A stretch of DNA of 64,000 nt from Oscillibacter valericigenes. Its GTDB lineage: Bacteria > Bacillota > Clostridia > Oscillospirales > Oscillospiraceae. Where the stretch lies: contig NZ_JAFBIV010000009.1 of assembly GCF_021531915.1 (NCBI RefSeq), positions 25,113 to 89,112 of the forward strand. Direction: 5' to 3'. A program made the position numbers and the translations under genes. Below the pieces are notes generated by a model. The model was not told the DNA's origin and searched no databases. It saw only the letters and a list, made by a program, of their open reading frames with translations. Shown in pieces: positions 55,447 through 63,118 of this stretch. The number at the start of each line of letters is the position of its first letter. Within the stretch, counting starts at the first letter, position 1.

Positions 55447-55891
55447 GAACAATATGGAACCGAACGTGCTGCCCGTGATGCTGTCCATCCGGGGCGAGCA
55501 GTATTTCGACGACGTGGACCCGGACGGCACGGAGCTGCTGACGGCGGGGACCATGGAGCTGCTGGAGGACGGCCGTATCCTGCTGGAATACCAGGAGACG
55601 GAGCTGACCGGCATGGAGGGGACCGCCACGACCTTCGAGGTCAACGGCCCCCGGGTGACCCTGACCCGGACGGGCAAGGTGAATTCCCAGATGGTCTTTG
55701 AGGAGGGACGGCAGCACACCTCCCTGTACGAGACCCCCTTCGGGGAACTGACGGTGGATATCCAGACCAGCCGTCTCCGCCACAATCTCAGCGAGCGGGG
55801 CGGCGTTATGGACATCAAGTATTCCATCGCCGTGGAGCATACGACCACCGGGCGGAACTGCTTCAAGATTCGGGTCAAACGAAAGCAGTAA
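55433..55891 (+). CDS. DUF1934-like beta-barrel protein
   Basis: The protein (152 residues from TTG 55433; 145 from ATG 55454) is mostly beta: VMLSIRGEQYFDDVDPDGTELLTAGTMELL, VTLTRTGKVNSQMVFEEG, TPFGELTVDIQT and MDIKYSIAVEHTTTGRNCFKIRVK. The pattern fits DUF1934/YwiB, a small calycin-like family of unknown function often next to argS in Firmicutes, as here. TTG 55433 has GGAGGA six bases upstream and overlaps murI; ATG 55454 lacks a site. Its last 50 bases are duplicated downstream. Confidence 0.8.
   Translation: MTGIENNMEPNVLPVMLSIRGEQYFDDVDPDGTELLTAGTMELLEDGRILLEYQETELTGMEGTATTFEVNGPRVTLTRTGKVNSQMVFEEGRQHTSLYETPFGELTVDIQTSRLRHNLSERGGVMDIKYSIAVEHTTTGRNCFKIRVKRKQ
55836..55885 (+). repeat. 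50-bp direct repeat, copy A (3' end of the DUF1934-like gene)
   Basis: Matches 56018-56067 with two mismatches, offset 182 bases. Confidence 0.92.
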
Positions 55892-56017
55892 CTGCTGGGA
55901 TACTCCGCGCTATAGCGCGTCCAAGCATTTTGGCGAAGGCTAAAATCTTGCCGCAGGCAGGCTTTGCCTGCCGAGGATGTTCAATCAAGGGCTCCCATGC
56001 GGCTCGCCGCATGGGAA
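55892..56017. repeat. Palindrome-rich insert
   Basis: It contains CGCGCTATAGCGCG (55906-55919), GGCAGGC/GCCTGCC (55956-55972) and CCCATGCGGC/GCCGCATGGG (55994-56015), all perfect. It looks like a REP- or MITE-like non-autonomous element. Confidence 0.7.
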
Positions 56018-56067
56018 AGCATACGACCACCGGGCGGAACTGCTTCAAGATCCGGGTGAAACGAAAG
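56018..56067 (+). repeat. 50-bp direct repeat, copy B
   Basis: Second copy of the gene's 3' end; it reads on to its own stop (AAC TGA). It may be the original end of the gene before the insertion. Confidence 0.9.
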
Positions 56068-56174
56068 AACTGAAATCCGGGCGGATGCCATCCGCCTCTG
56101 CAATAGAGAACCCGTAGGGGCGGCTATCAGCCGCCCGCCCATGAAATCATTTTAACAGAAGAGGTTATGACGAT

Positions 56175-57920
56175 ATGATCAATATGATCCAGAACGCAAA
56201 GGACCAGGTGGCTACCCTGGCCATGAACGCCTACCAGGCCGCCGTCGCGGACGGCACCCTGCCTCAGGCAGAGGTCAAGACCGCTCCCGTGGAGATCCCC
56301 AAGGACACCGCCAACGGCGACTTCACCACCACGTTTGCGCTGGCGGCCTCCAAGGCCCTGCGGCAGCCCCCCCGGAACATTGCCCAGACCCTGCTGGACC
56401 ACATGGACCTGGAGGGCACCTACTTCACCTCCGCGGAGATCGCGGGCCCCGGCTTCCTGAACTTCCGGCTGGGGGACAGCTGGTATGAGGGCGTCTGCGC
56501 CGCCGTGGAGGCCGAGGGCGCGGACTATGGCACCAACGACGGCCTGAAGGGCAAGAAGTATATGGTGGAGTTCGTCTCCGCCAACCCCACCGGTCCCATG
56601 CACATGGGCAACGCCCGGGGCGGCGTGCTGGGTGACACCCTGGCCTCCGTGCTGACTGCCTGCGGCGCCGATGTGACCCGGGAGTTCTACGTCAACGACG
56701 CCGGCCACCAGATCGACAAGTTTGCCCACTCCATCGAGGCCCGGTATCTGCAGATCATCCAGGGCGAGGAGAACGTGCCCTTCCCCGAGGATGGCTACCA
56801 GGGCGGCGACATCAGGGAGCTGGCCCAGGCCTATTACGACCAGAACGGCGACAAGCTGCTGAACGTGTCTGAGACGGAGCGGCAGGAGACCCTGGCCCAG
56901 TTCGGCCTTTCCGTGAACCTGCCCAAGATGAAGACCGACCTGCAGCGCTACAAGATCGAGTACGACAACTGGTTCTACGAGTCCACCCTCCACGAGAGCG
57001 GGTATGTGGCCGAGACCGTGGATATGCTCACCGAGAAGGGCTGGACCTATGAAAAGGACGGCGCCCTGTGGCTCAAGACTGCCGAGATCATGCGGGAGAA
57101 CCTGCTGAAGGCCGGCAAGAAGGAGAAGGACATCGAGAAGCTGGAGCTGAAGGACGACGTGCTGCGCCGGGCCAACGGCTTCTACACCTACTTCGCCGCC
57201 GATATCGCCTACCACCGCAACAAGTTTGCCGTCCGGGGCTTTGACAAGGTCATCAACATCTGGGGCGCGGACCACCACGGCCATGTGGCCCGTCTGAAGG
57301 GCGCACTGGACGCCCTGGACCTGAACGGCAGCGAGAAGCTGGACATCGTGCTGATGCAGCTGGTGAAGCTGCTGCGGGACGGCGAGCTGGTCCGGATGTC
57401 CAAGCGTACCGGCAAGGCCATCTCTTTGAGCGACCTGCTGGACGAGGTCAGCGTGGACGCCGCCCGGTGGTACTTCAACGCCAAGCCCGACACCCAGATG
57501 GAATTCGACCTGGGCCTGGCCGTCCGGGAGGACAGCGAGAACCCCATTTACTACGTGGAATACGCCCATGCCCGGATCTGCTCCCTGCTGCGGGCCCTGG
57601 CGGAGGAGGGCGTCACCGTCCCCGCACAGGCCGATGTGGACATGTCTATTCTGAAGGGCGAGACCGAGCAGGCCCTCATCAAGCAGATCGCCCAGTTCTG
57701 CGAGGAGATCAAGCTGGCGGCCCGGGACTACGACCCCAGCCATATCAACCGCTACCTGCAGGAGCTGGCGGGCTGCTTCCACCGGTTCTACAACGCCTGC
57801 CGCATCAAGGGCGAGGAGCCTGCCGTCCAGGCGGCTAGATTGAAGCTGGCGGACGATACCCGGGTGGTGCTGAAAAACGGCCTCAGGCTCATCGGTGTGG
57901 ACGCGCCGGAGAAGATGTAA
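56175..57920 (+). CDS. argS: Arginyl-tRNA synthetase
   Basis: The 581-residue class I synthetase has the ArgS N-terminal domain, the HIGH-type motif in SANPTGPMHMGNARGGVLGD (about residue 137), an insertion domain, the ArgS region WGADHHGHVARLKGAL, the KMSKS equivalent MSKRTGKAISLSDLL (about 407) and the C-terminal anticodon-binding domain ending VLKNGLRLIGVDAPEKM. It charges tRNA-Arg in the cytoplasm. GAAGAGG lies upstream of the start. No T-box leader was found. Confidence 0.96.
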   Translation: MINMIQNAKDQVATLAMNAYQAAVADGTLPQAEVKTAPVEIPKDTANGDFTTTFALAASKALRQPPRNIAQTLLDHMDLEGTYFTSAEIAGPGFLNFRLGDSWYEGVCAAVEAEGADYGTNDGLKGKKYMVEFVSANPTGPMHMGNARGGVLGDTLASVLTACGADVTREFYVNDAGHQIDKFAHSIEARYLQIIQGEENVPFPEDGYQGGDIRELAQAYYDQNGDKLLNVSETERQETLAQFGLSVNLPKMKTDLQRYKIEYDNWFYESTLHESGYVAETVDMLTEKGWTYEKDGALWLKTAEIMRENLLKAGKKEKDIEKLELKDDVLRRANGFYTYFAADIAYHRNKFAVRGFDKVINIWGADHHGHVARLKGALDALDLNGSEKLDIVLMQLVKLLRDGELVRMSKRTGKAISLSDLLDEVSVDAARWYFNAKPDTQMEFDLGLAVREDSENPIYYVEYAHARICSLLRALAEEGVTVPAQADVDMSILKGETEQALIKQIAQFCEEIKLAARDYDPSHINRYLQELAGCFHRFYNACRIKGEEPAVQAARLKLADDTRVVLKNGLRLIGVDAPEKM

Positions 57921-57925
57921 TTTGC

Positions 57926-57955
57926 AAAGCCCGTGCCGCCCGGCACGGGCTTTGT
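57926..57955 (+). terminator. Terminator after argS
   Basis: AAAGCCCGTGCCG, CC, CGGCACGGGCTTT. Confidence 0.9.
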
Positions 57956-57956
57956 C

Positions 57957-57985
57957 TTGACAGCCGGCAGATTCGGCGGTATACT
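57957..57985 (+). promoter_or_regulatory. Promoter of azlCD
   Basis: TTGACA (57957-57962), 17 bases, TATACT (57980-57985). Confidence 0.85.
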
Positions 57986-58025
57986 TGCGAATACCCATAA
58001 GAACAATAGGAAATTGGAGAACGCA

Positions 58026-58730
58026 ATGGTGCGTCTGGAAGAACAATCAAATCAGCGGGCGGCGCTGCGGGCCGCTTTCCCCGCCACCATCCCGGTGCTG
58101 ACCGGGTATGCCTGCCTGGGCATGGCTTACGGACTGCTGATGGCGGCCAACGGCTACGGACCGTTCTGGTCCGCGCTGATGAGCGCCATCGGCTTCGGCG
58201 GCAGCATGCAGTACGTGGCCATCACCCTGCTGGTGACGGCCTTCGACCCCCTGCAGGCCTTCCTGCTGGCCATCATGGTCAACGCCCGCCACATCTTTTA
58301 CGGCCTCAGCATGCTGGACAAGTACAAGGGCCTGGGCAAGGTCCGGCCCTTTCTGATCTATGTCCTCAGCGACGAGACCTTTTCCCTGGTCTCCACCCTG
58401 GAGCCGCCGGAGGGCGTGGCCCGGAAGGACTTTTACTTCTGGATATCCCTGCTGGATTACAGCTACTGGATCATCGCCACGGCCCTGGGTGGGCTGCTGG
58501 GCCGCTTCCTCACCTTCGATACCACCGGTCTGGACTTCGCCCTGACGGCCCTGTTCGTGGTGCTGTTCCTGGAGCAGTGGAAGAAGAAAGAGAACCGGGC
58601 CGCCGGCGTCATCGGTCTGGCTTGCGCCGCTGTGAGCCTGGCGGTGTTCGGACCCAACAACATGGTCATCGCCGCCATGGCATTGATCCTGGCGGTGCTG
58701 CTGGGAGGGAGGAAGAAGCTATGTACCTGA
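58026..58730 (+). CDS. azlC: AzlC-family branched-chain amino acid exporter subunit
   Basis: The 234-residue membrane protein has the AzlC signature: FPATIPVLTGYACLGMAYGLLMAANGYGP (in two parts), GGSMQYVAITLL, MVNARHIFYGLSML and DETFSLVST. It forms the large subunit of the AzlCD exporter for branched-chain amino acids or analogues. GGAG precedes ATG 58026. Its end overlaps azlD by ten bases. Confidence 0.93.
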   Translation: MVRLEEQSNQRAALRAAFPATIPVLTGYACLGMAYGLLMAANGYGPFWSALMSAIGFGGSMQYVAITLLVTAFDPLQAFLLAIMVNARHIFYGLSMLDKYKGLGKVRPFLIYVLSDETFSLVSTLEPPEGVARKDFYFWISLLDYSYWIIATALGGLLGRFLTFDTTGLDFALTALFVVLFLEQWKKKENRAAGVIGLACAAVSLAVFGPNNMVIAAMALILAVLLGGRKKLCT

Positions 58731-59056
58731 CACCGCTTCAAACCCTGGTCATGATCCTGGCGGTGGCCGCCGGGACCCAGCTCACCCGCTGGCTGCCCTT
58801 CTGGCTGTTCCCGGAGAAGAAAGAGCCGCCCGTCTGGGTGCTCTATCTGGGCCGGGTGCTGCCCGCCGCCACCATGGGCCTGCTGGTGGTCTACTGTCTG
58901 AAGGGCGTCTCCTGGACCGCCCCGCCCCACGGCGCACCGGAGCTGCTGGCGATCCTGGCGGTGGTGCTGTTGCATCGCTGGAAGAGCAATGTGCTCCTCT
59001 CCATCGCGGGAGGCACGGCGCTGTACATGCTGCTGGTGCAGGTGATTTTTGCATAG
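58721..59056 (+). CDS. azlD: AzlD-family exporter subunit
   Basis: The 111-residue protein has about four membrane segments with AzlD features: GTQLTRWLPFWLFPE near the N-terminus, LGRVLPAATMGLLVVY, and a C-terminal LLHRWKSNVLLSIAGGTALYML. GGGAGGGAGG lies before ATG 58721 within azlC. It is the small partner of AzlC. Confidence 0.92.
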   Translation: MYLTPLQTLVMILAVAAGTQLTRWLPFWLFPEKKEPPVWVLYLGRVLPAATMGLLVVYCLKGVSWTAPPHGAPELLAILAVVLLHRWKSNVLLSIAGGTALYMLLVQVIFA

Positions 59057-59061
59057 GTTCC

Positions 59062-59098
59062 AAGTCCCGGACGGCTTTTGCCGCCCGGGACTTTTGTT
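59062..59098 (+). terminator. Terminator after azlD
   Basis: AAGTCCCGG...CCGGGACTT with an inner GGC/GCC stem and a T-rich tail. Confidence 0.85.
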
Positions 59099-59210
59099 TC
59101 CGTTTCGTCATCATTCGCTCCTGAACTGTCATCATTTGTAGCGGTTTCGTCAGGAATTCCTCCCAAAATCGTGATAATCTGATGCCACCAAGAAAAAGGA
59201 GGATATCGCC

Positions 59211-60401
59211 ATGAAACGCGCATGGGCGCTGCTTTTGATGATGACGCTGCTGCTGACCGGGTGCGCCCGGAAGCAGCCGGAACAGGAGAATACGAAAACG
59301 CCGGAGTCCCAGCAGACCGAGAGCGAGCGGCTGGCGGCGGAGGCCGCCGGGCTGTATCAGACCATTGCGGATGCCGAGACCTTCCGGGTCACGGTGGAGG
59401 AGCCGGACGGCACCGAAACGGCCTTTGACATCGTCAGGGGCGAGAACGACGGCAACGTGGCGGGGCGACAGCACGCCTTCGCGGACTACACCTGGTCTAT
59501 CGCCACGGAGGAAGATTGGAAAGCCCTGCTGGATTCCAAGGACCGGGGGTACCTGCTGACCGTGGCTTCCCGGGACGGCAAGGCCACCATCCGCTGCTGC
59601 TCCGAAAGTGACCTGGTGACCCTGGAGCAGGACGGAAAGACTTCCTATTATCAGGCGGTGAACCCCAAGGAGGGGCAGGAGCCTTATGCGGGGAAGCTGT
59701 ACGGCAATCTGGAGATGATCGCCCGGGACGCCGTGAGCCATCAGGTGTGGGCCGTCACGGCGGACGGCGCCCTGTCCCCGGCGGAGGCGGCAGAGGACCT
59801 GGCGGAGCAGGTGGCGGAGAACTACCGCACTGCCCCGGCCTGGGTGGACTGGAGACCCCTGGATGCCAGGGCGGGAAAAACCGAGGTGTACGACGTCTAT
59901 CTGGGCGAGCCTCAGCAGTTCTGCTGCAACATGGGCCTGCGGATCAAGCTGAAGGAGCCGAAGGGCGGCGAGGCCGCTTACTGGCAGGCCGGCGCGGGCC
60001 TGGACCAGCCGGACAGCCAGGGCTACTGCGGTTATGGCAGCCAGGTCTGTGTGGTGAAAAACCAGGACGGCGACTGGGCCATCCGGGACCGGGGTACCGG
60101 CGGCTATTTCGTGGACCCGCCCGTGGCGTACGAGAAGGCCACGGCAGCCCGGCTGGTGGAAATTTTTCAATTGACAGAGGGGGAGACCCACGACTGGAGG
60201 ATACCCTACTACCTGCTGGCCCTGCCCAGGGCGGAGCTTTCCAGGCTGCCCGCCGCCATGGATGATCTGACGGAGGAGGAAGCCCGGGAGCTGAGCCGCC
60301 TGCTGGAGAAGAACCTGGACCGCACCAAGGAGACCGGGGCCTGGACCCGGGAGGACCTGCAGGCGGTACTGGGAAAATACGGTGACCTGCTGGACGCATA
60401 A
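59211..60401 (+). CDS. Predicted lipoprotein of unknown function
   Basis: The 396-residue protein has a lipoprotein signal (MLLLTGC lipobox ending at about residue 18), a Glu/Thr linker, and two regions: about 60-170 (YQTIADAETFRVTVEEPDG...) and about 190-300 (VYDVYLGEPQQFCCNMGLRIKL), followed by a helical C-terminus (MDDLTEEEARELSRLLEKNL). Three cysteines lie in CC pairs (IRCCSES, FCCNMG). AAAGGAGG precedes ATG 59211. No family recognised; surface anchored. Confidence 0.7.
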   Translation: MKRAWALLLMMTLLLTGCARKQPEQENTKTPESQQTESERLAAEAAGLYQTIADAETFRVTVEEPDGTETAFDIVRGENDGNVAGRQHAFADYTWSIATEEDWKALLDSKDRGYLLTVASRDGKATIRCCSESDLVTLEQDGKTSYYQAVNPKEGQEPYAGKLYGNLEMIARDAVSHQVWAVTADGALSPAEAAEDLAEQVAENYRTAPAWVDWRPLDARAGKTEVYDVYLGEPQQFCCNMGLRIKLKEPKGGEAAYWQAGAGLDQPDSQGYCGYGSQVCVVKNQDGDWAIRDRGTGGYFVDPPVAYEKATAARLVEIFQLTEGETHDWRIPYYLLALPRAELSRLPAAMDDLTEEEARELSRLLEKNLDRTKETGAWTREDLQAVLGKYGDLLDA

Positions 60402-60423
60402 ACCTTCCAAAGGCGCATACAAT

Positions 60424-60453
60424 GAGACTGCGGCTCCGGCCGCAGTCTTTTTT
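60424..60453 (+). terminator. Terminator after the lipoprotein
   Basis: GACTGCGG...CCGCAGTC followed by TTTTTTT. Confidence 0.88.
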
Positions 60454-60467
60454 GTCGGGAGGCTGGC

Positions 60468-60998
60468 ATGCGCAAGCGGTTGTTTTTCTGGGAGCTGGCG
60501 GGGTTCCTGTTCACCTCGGCCATGGGCTCTCTGCTGCATTTTGCCTACGAGTGGAGCGGCGGCAGCCTGGCTGCGGCGGTGGTCTCGGCGGTGAACGAGT
60601 CCACCTGGGAGCACATGAAGCTGCTGTTCGTCCCCATGTTCCTGTTCTCCGTGGTCCAGGCGTGCGTGCTGGGGAAGAACTATCCCAACTTCCTGGCGGT
60701 GCGGGCCGTCAGCATCGTGACGGGGCTGGCGCTGATCCCGGTGCTGTATTATACCTACACCGGCGTCTGGGGACAGATGCGGGACTGGGCCAATATCGCG
60801 GTGTTTTTCCTGGCGGCTCTGGGGGCGTTTTTGCTGGATTTCTATTTGCTGCGCCGGAACCGCCTGTCGGCCCCCTGGCAGCAGGTGCTGGGGCTCATCG
60901 TGCTGTGGGCCCTGGCCTTCTGCTTCGTCTGGTGCACCTTCCGCCCGGTCCGCATCGCCCTGTGGCGGGACCCGCTCACCGGCACATATGGGATTTAA
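60468..60998 (+). CDS. DUF6512-type integral membrane protein
   Basis: The 176-residue protein has five hydrophobic segments and the motif SAVNESTWEHMKLLFVPM (about residue 40), typical of the DUF6512 family of unknown function. It ends in VWCTFRPVRIALWRDPLTGTYGI, also a family-like end. GGGAGG lies seven bases before ATG 60468. Between two terminators, it is a single-gene unit. Confidence 0.8.
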   Translation: MRKRLFFWELAGFLFTSAMGSLLHFAYEWSGGSLAAAVVSAVNESTWEHMKLLFVPMFLFSVVQACVLGKNYPNFLAVRAVSIVTGLALIPVLYYTYTGVWGQMRDWANIAVFFLAALGAFLLDFYLLRRNRLSAPWQQVLGLIVLWALAFCFVWCTFRPVRIALWRDPLTGTYGI

Positions 60999-61000
60999 GG

Positions 61001-61028
61001 CAAGGAGGGCCAAAACGGCCCTCCTTGT
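61001..61028 (+). terminator. Terminator after the DUF6512 gene
   Basis: CAAGGAGGGCC, AAAA, GGCCCTCCTTG. Confidence 0.88.
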
Positions 61029-61055
61029 TCACATCTATTTTACAACTGTCATACC

Positions 61056-61085
61056 TTGACCGTGTGCGCTCCCCAGAGGTATAAT
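61056..61085 (+). promoter_or_regulatory. Promoter of the xpaC-telA unit
   Basis: TTGACC (61056-61061), 18-base spacer, TATAAT (61080-61085). Confidence 0.8.
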
Positions 61086-61114
61086 ATCCCTATTGAGACA
61101 AAGGAGGTCTGCGG

Positions 61115-61828
61115 ATGGAAACGAGTGTCCGAAAACCCGTGGCGCCCTTTTACGCCGTGGCGGTGGTGTGGCTGGTGTGCGGCCTGCTGCTGCCCCTGTA
61201 TGCGCCGCTGCACTATGTGCTGGTGGCGGCGGCGTCCGTGGGGGTGTTTGCCCTGACCAGCGCCCTCTGCAAAAACGCCGGGACCATCGGCGACACGGAG
61301 CAGGCGGCCCCCAAGGCTGAGGAAAAGCCCAAGGAGGAGTCCACCGGCAACCCCGGGCTGGACAAGATGCTGAAGGACGGCCGTCTGGCCATTCAGGAGA
61401 TGAAGCGCCTGGACGACAACATCGCCGACCCGGGCATCTCCGCCGACATCGTGCGGCTGGAGCAGGTGTGCCAGAAGATTTTCGACGAGGTGAAGCGGGA
61501 TCCCAAGAAGCTGCCTCAGATCCGGCGGTTCATGGACTACTACCTGCCCACCACCCTGAAGCTGCTGAACAGCTATGACCGCATGAGCGGCACCGGCGTC
61601 TCCGGCGAGAACATCGACTCCACCCTGGCCAAGGTGGAGGGCATGATGCGCACGGTGGTGGCGGCCTTTGAAAAGCAGCTGGACAGCCTGTACGGCGCCG
61701 AGGCCCTGGACATCTCCACGGACATCACCGTGCTGGAGACCATGATGGCCCGGGAGGGCCTGGCGGGCGACCAGATGAAGGCCGGCCCCACAGCCAAGGA
61801 CGGCACGGATATCAAGCTGGAACTGTAA
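61115..61828 (+). CDS. xpaC: XpaC-like membrane protein (5-bromo-4-chloroindolyl phosphate hydrolysis family)
   Basis: The 237-residue protein has two N-terminal membrane helices (about 12-30 and 34-51), a charged linker and a helical cytoplasmic domain with the XpaC-type core DPKKLPQIRRFMDYYLPTTLKLLNSYDRM (in two halves). XpaC sits next to the telA homologue yaaN in Bacillus, the same order as here. The enzymatic name is historical; the true role is unknown. AAGGAGG precedes ATG 61115. Confidence 0.85.
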   Translation: METSVRKPVAPFYAVAVVWLVCGLLLPLYAPLHYVLVAAASVGVFALTSALCKNAGTIGDTEQAAPKAEEKPKEESTGNPGLDKMLKDGRLAIQEMKRLDDNIADPGISADIVRLEQVCQKIFDEVKRDPKKLPQIRRFMDYYLPTTLKLLNSYDRMSGTGVSGENIDSTLAKVEGMMRTVVAAFEKQLDSLYGAEALDISTDITVLETMMAREGLAGDQMKAGPTAKDGTDIKLEL

Positions 61829-61864
61829 TACGGGAAAATGTCGAATGATATGGAGGAGAAACGA

Positions 61865-63043
61865 ATGAGCGAGAACAACATGATGCCCGAGCTGACCCTG
61901 GACCCCCAGGCCGCGGAGGCCGCCCCTGTCCTGACCCTGGACGCCGAGGTGGTGACCCCCGCTACCCCCGCCGTTGCGGAGCCCCCGGCAGCGGATATCG
62001 TCCCTGCCAAGCTGGATGACAGCATGCTGTCCGAGGCGGAAAAGCAGGTGGTGGAGGACTTCTCCAAGAAAATCAACATCATGGACTCCAACCTGATTTT
62101 GCAGTACGGCGCCGCCGCGCAGAAAAACGTGGCGGGCTTTTCCGAAAACGCCTTGGCCTCTGTTCGGTCCAAGGACCTGGGCGAGGTGGGCAAGTCCCTC
62201 TCTGAGCTGGTAGTGGAGCTGAAGGGCTTCGGCCAGGAAGAGGAGAAGAAGGGCCTCTTCGGCATGTTCAAGAAGGCCGGGAATAAGCTGGAGACCATGA
62301 AGGCCCAGTACTCCAAGGTGGAGGCCAACGTGGACAAGATCGCCCGGGAGCTGGAGCAGCATCAGGTCACCCTGCTGAAGGACGTGGCCATGTTCGACCA
62401 GATGTATGAGCTGAACCTGAAGTACTATAAGGAGCTGACCATGTACATCCTGGCCGGCAAGAAGAAGCTGGAGGATGTGCGGACCAACGAGCTGCCCGCC
62501 CTGAAGGCCCGGGCCGAGCAGACCGGCGCCCAGGAGGACGCCCAGCGGTACAACGACACGGCCCAGATGTGCGAGCGCTTTGAGAAGAAGCTCCACGACC
62601 TGGAGCTGACCCGCATGATCTCCATTCAGATGGGCCCCCAGACCCGCCTGCTGCAGAACAACGACACCCTGATGGTGGAGAAGATCCAGTCCTCCCTGGT
62701 GAACACCATCCCCCTGTGGAAGAGCCAGATGGTGCTGGCCCTAGGCATGGAGCACAGCCGCCAGGCCACCGCCGCTCAGAGCGCCGTCACCGAGATGACC
62801 AATGACCTGCTGAAGAAGAACGCCGACATGCTGAAAATGGGCACCATCGAGACCGCCAAGGAGGCGGAGCGCAGCATCGTGGATATCGAGACCCTGCAGC
62901 ACACCAACCAGCAGCTGATCGACACCCTGGACGAGGTGCTGAACATCCAGCGGGAGGGCGCCCAGAAGCGCCAGGCCGCCGAGGTGGAGCTGGGCAAGAT
63001 CGAGGGTCAGCTGAAGCAGAAGCTGCTGGAGCTGCGTAATTAA
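61865..63043 (+). CDS. telA: TelA-family toxic anion resistance protein
   Basis: The 392-residue, almost wholly helical protein matches TelA/YaaN: FSKKINIMDSNLILQYGAAAQ, GLFGMFKKAGNKLETMKAQY, MYELNLKYYKELTMYILAGKKK and SIQMGPQTRLLQNNDTLMVEKI. It is implicated in tellurite and envelope stress resistance in other bacteria; mechanism unknown. ATG 61865 is seven bases from GGAGGA. It follows xpaC by 36 bases and precedes a TPM-domain gene. Confidence 0.92.
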   Translation: MSENNMMPELTLDPQAAEAAPVLTLDAEVVTPATPAVAEPPAADIVPAKLDDSMLSEAEKQVVEDFSKKINIMDSNLILQYGAAAQKNVAGFSENALASVRSKDLGEVGKSLSELVVELKGFGQEEEKKGLFGMFKKAGNKLETMKAQYSKVEANVDKIARELEQHQVTLLKDVAMFDQMYELNLKYYKELTMYILAGKKKLEDVRTNELPALKARAEQTGAQEDAQRYNDTAQMCERFEKKLHDLELTRMISIQMGPQTRLLQNNDTLMVEKIQSSLVNTIPLWKSQMVLALGMEHSRQATAAQSAVTEMTNDLLKKNADMLKMGTIETAKEAERSIVDIETLQHTNQQLIDTLDEVLNIQREGAQKRQAAEVELGKIEGQLKQKLLELRN

Positions 63044-63118
63044 AGGGGGAGCAGGCTCCCCCGGCTCCTCTCCGGCAGAGGAGCCGGAAAAACCTCGTGG
63101 ATTTGAGGAATCATGCCT

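Noticed and set aside
56127..58046. 639-codon minus-strand frame opposite argS
   Set aside because: Shadow of argS with the typical low-complexity composition and no ribosome site.
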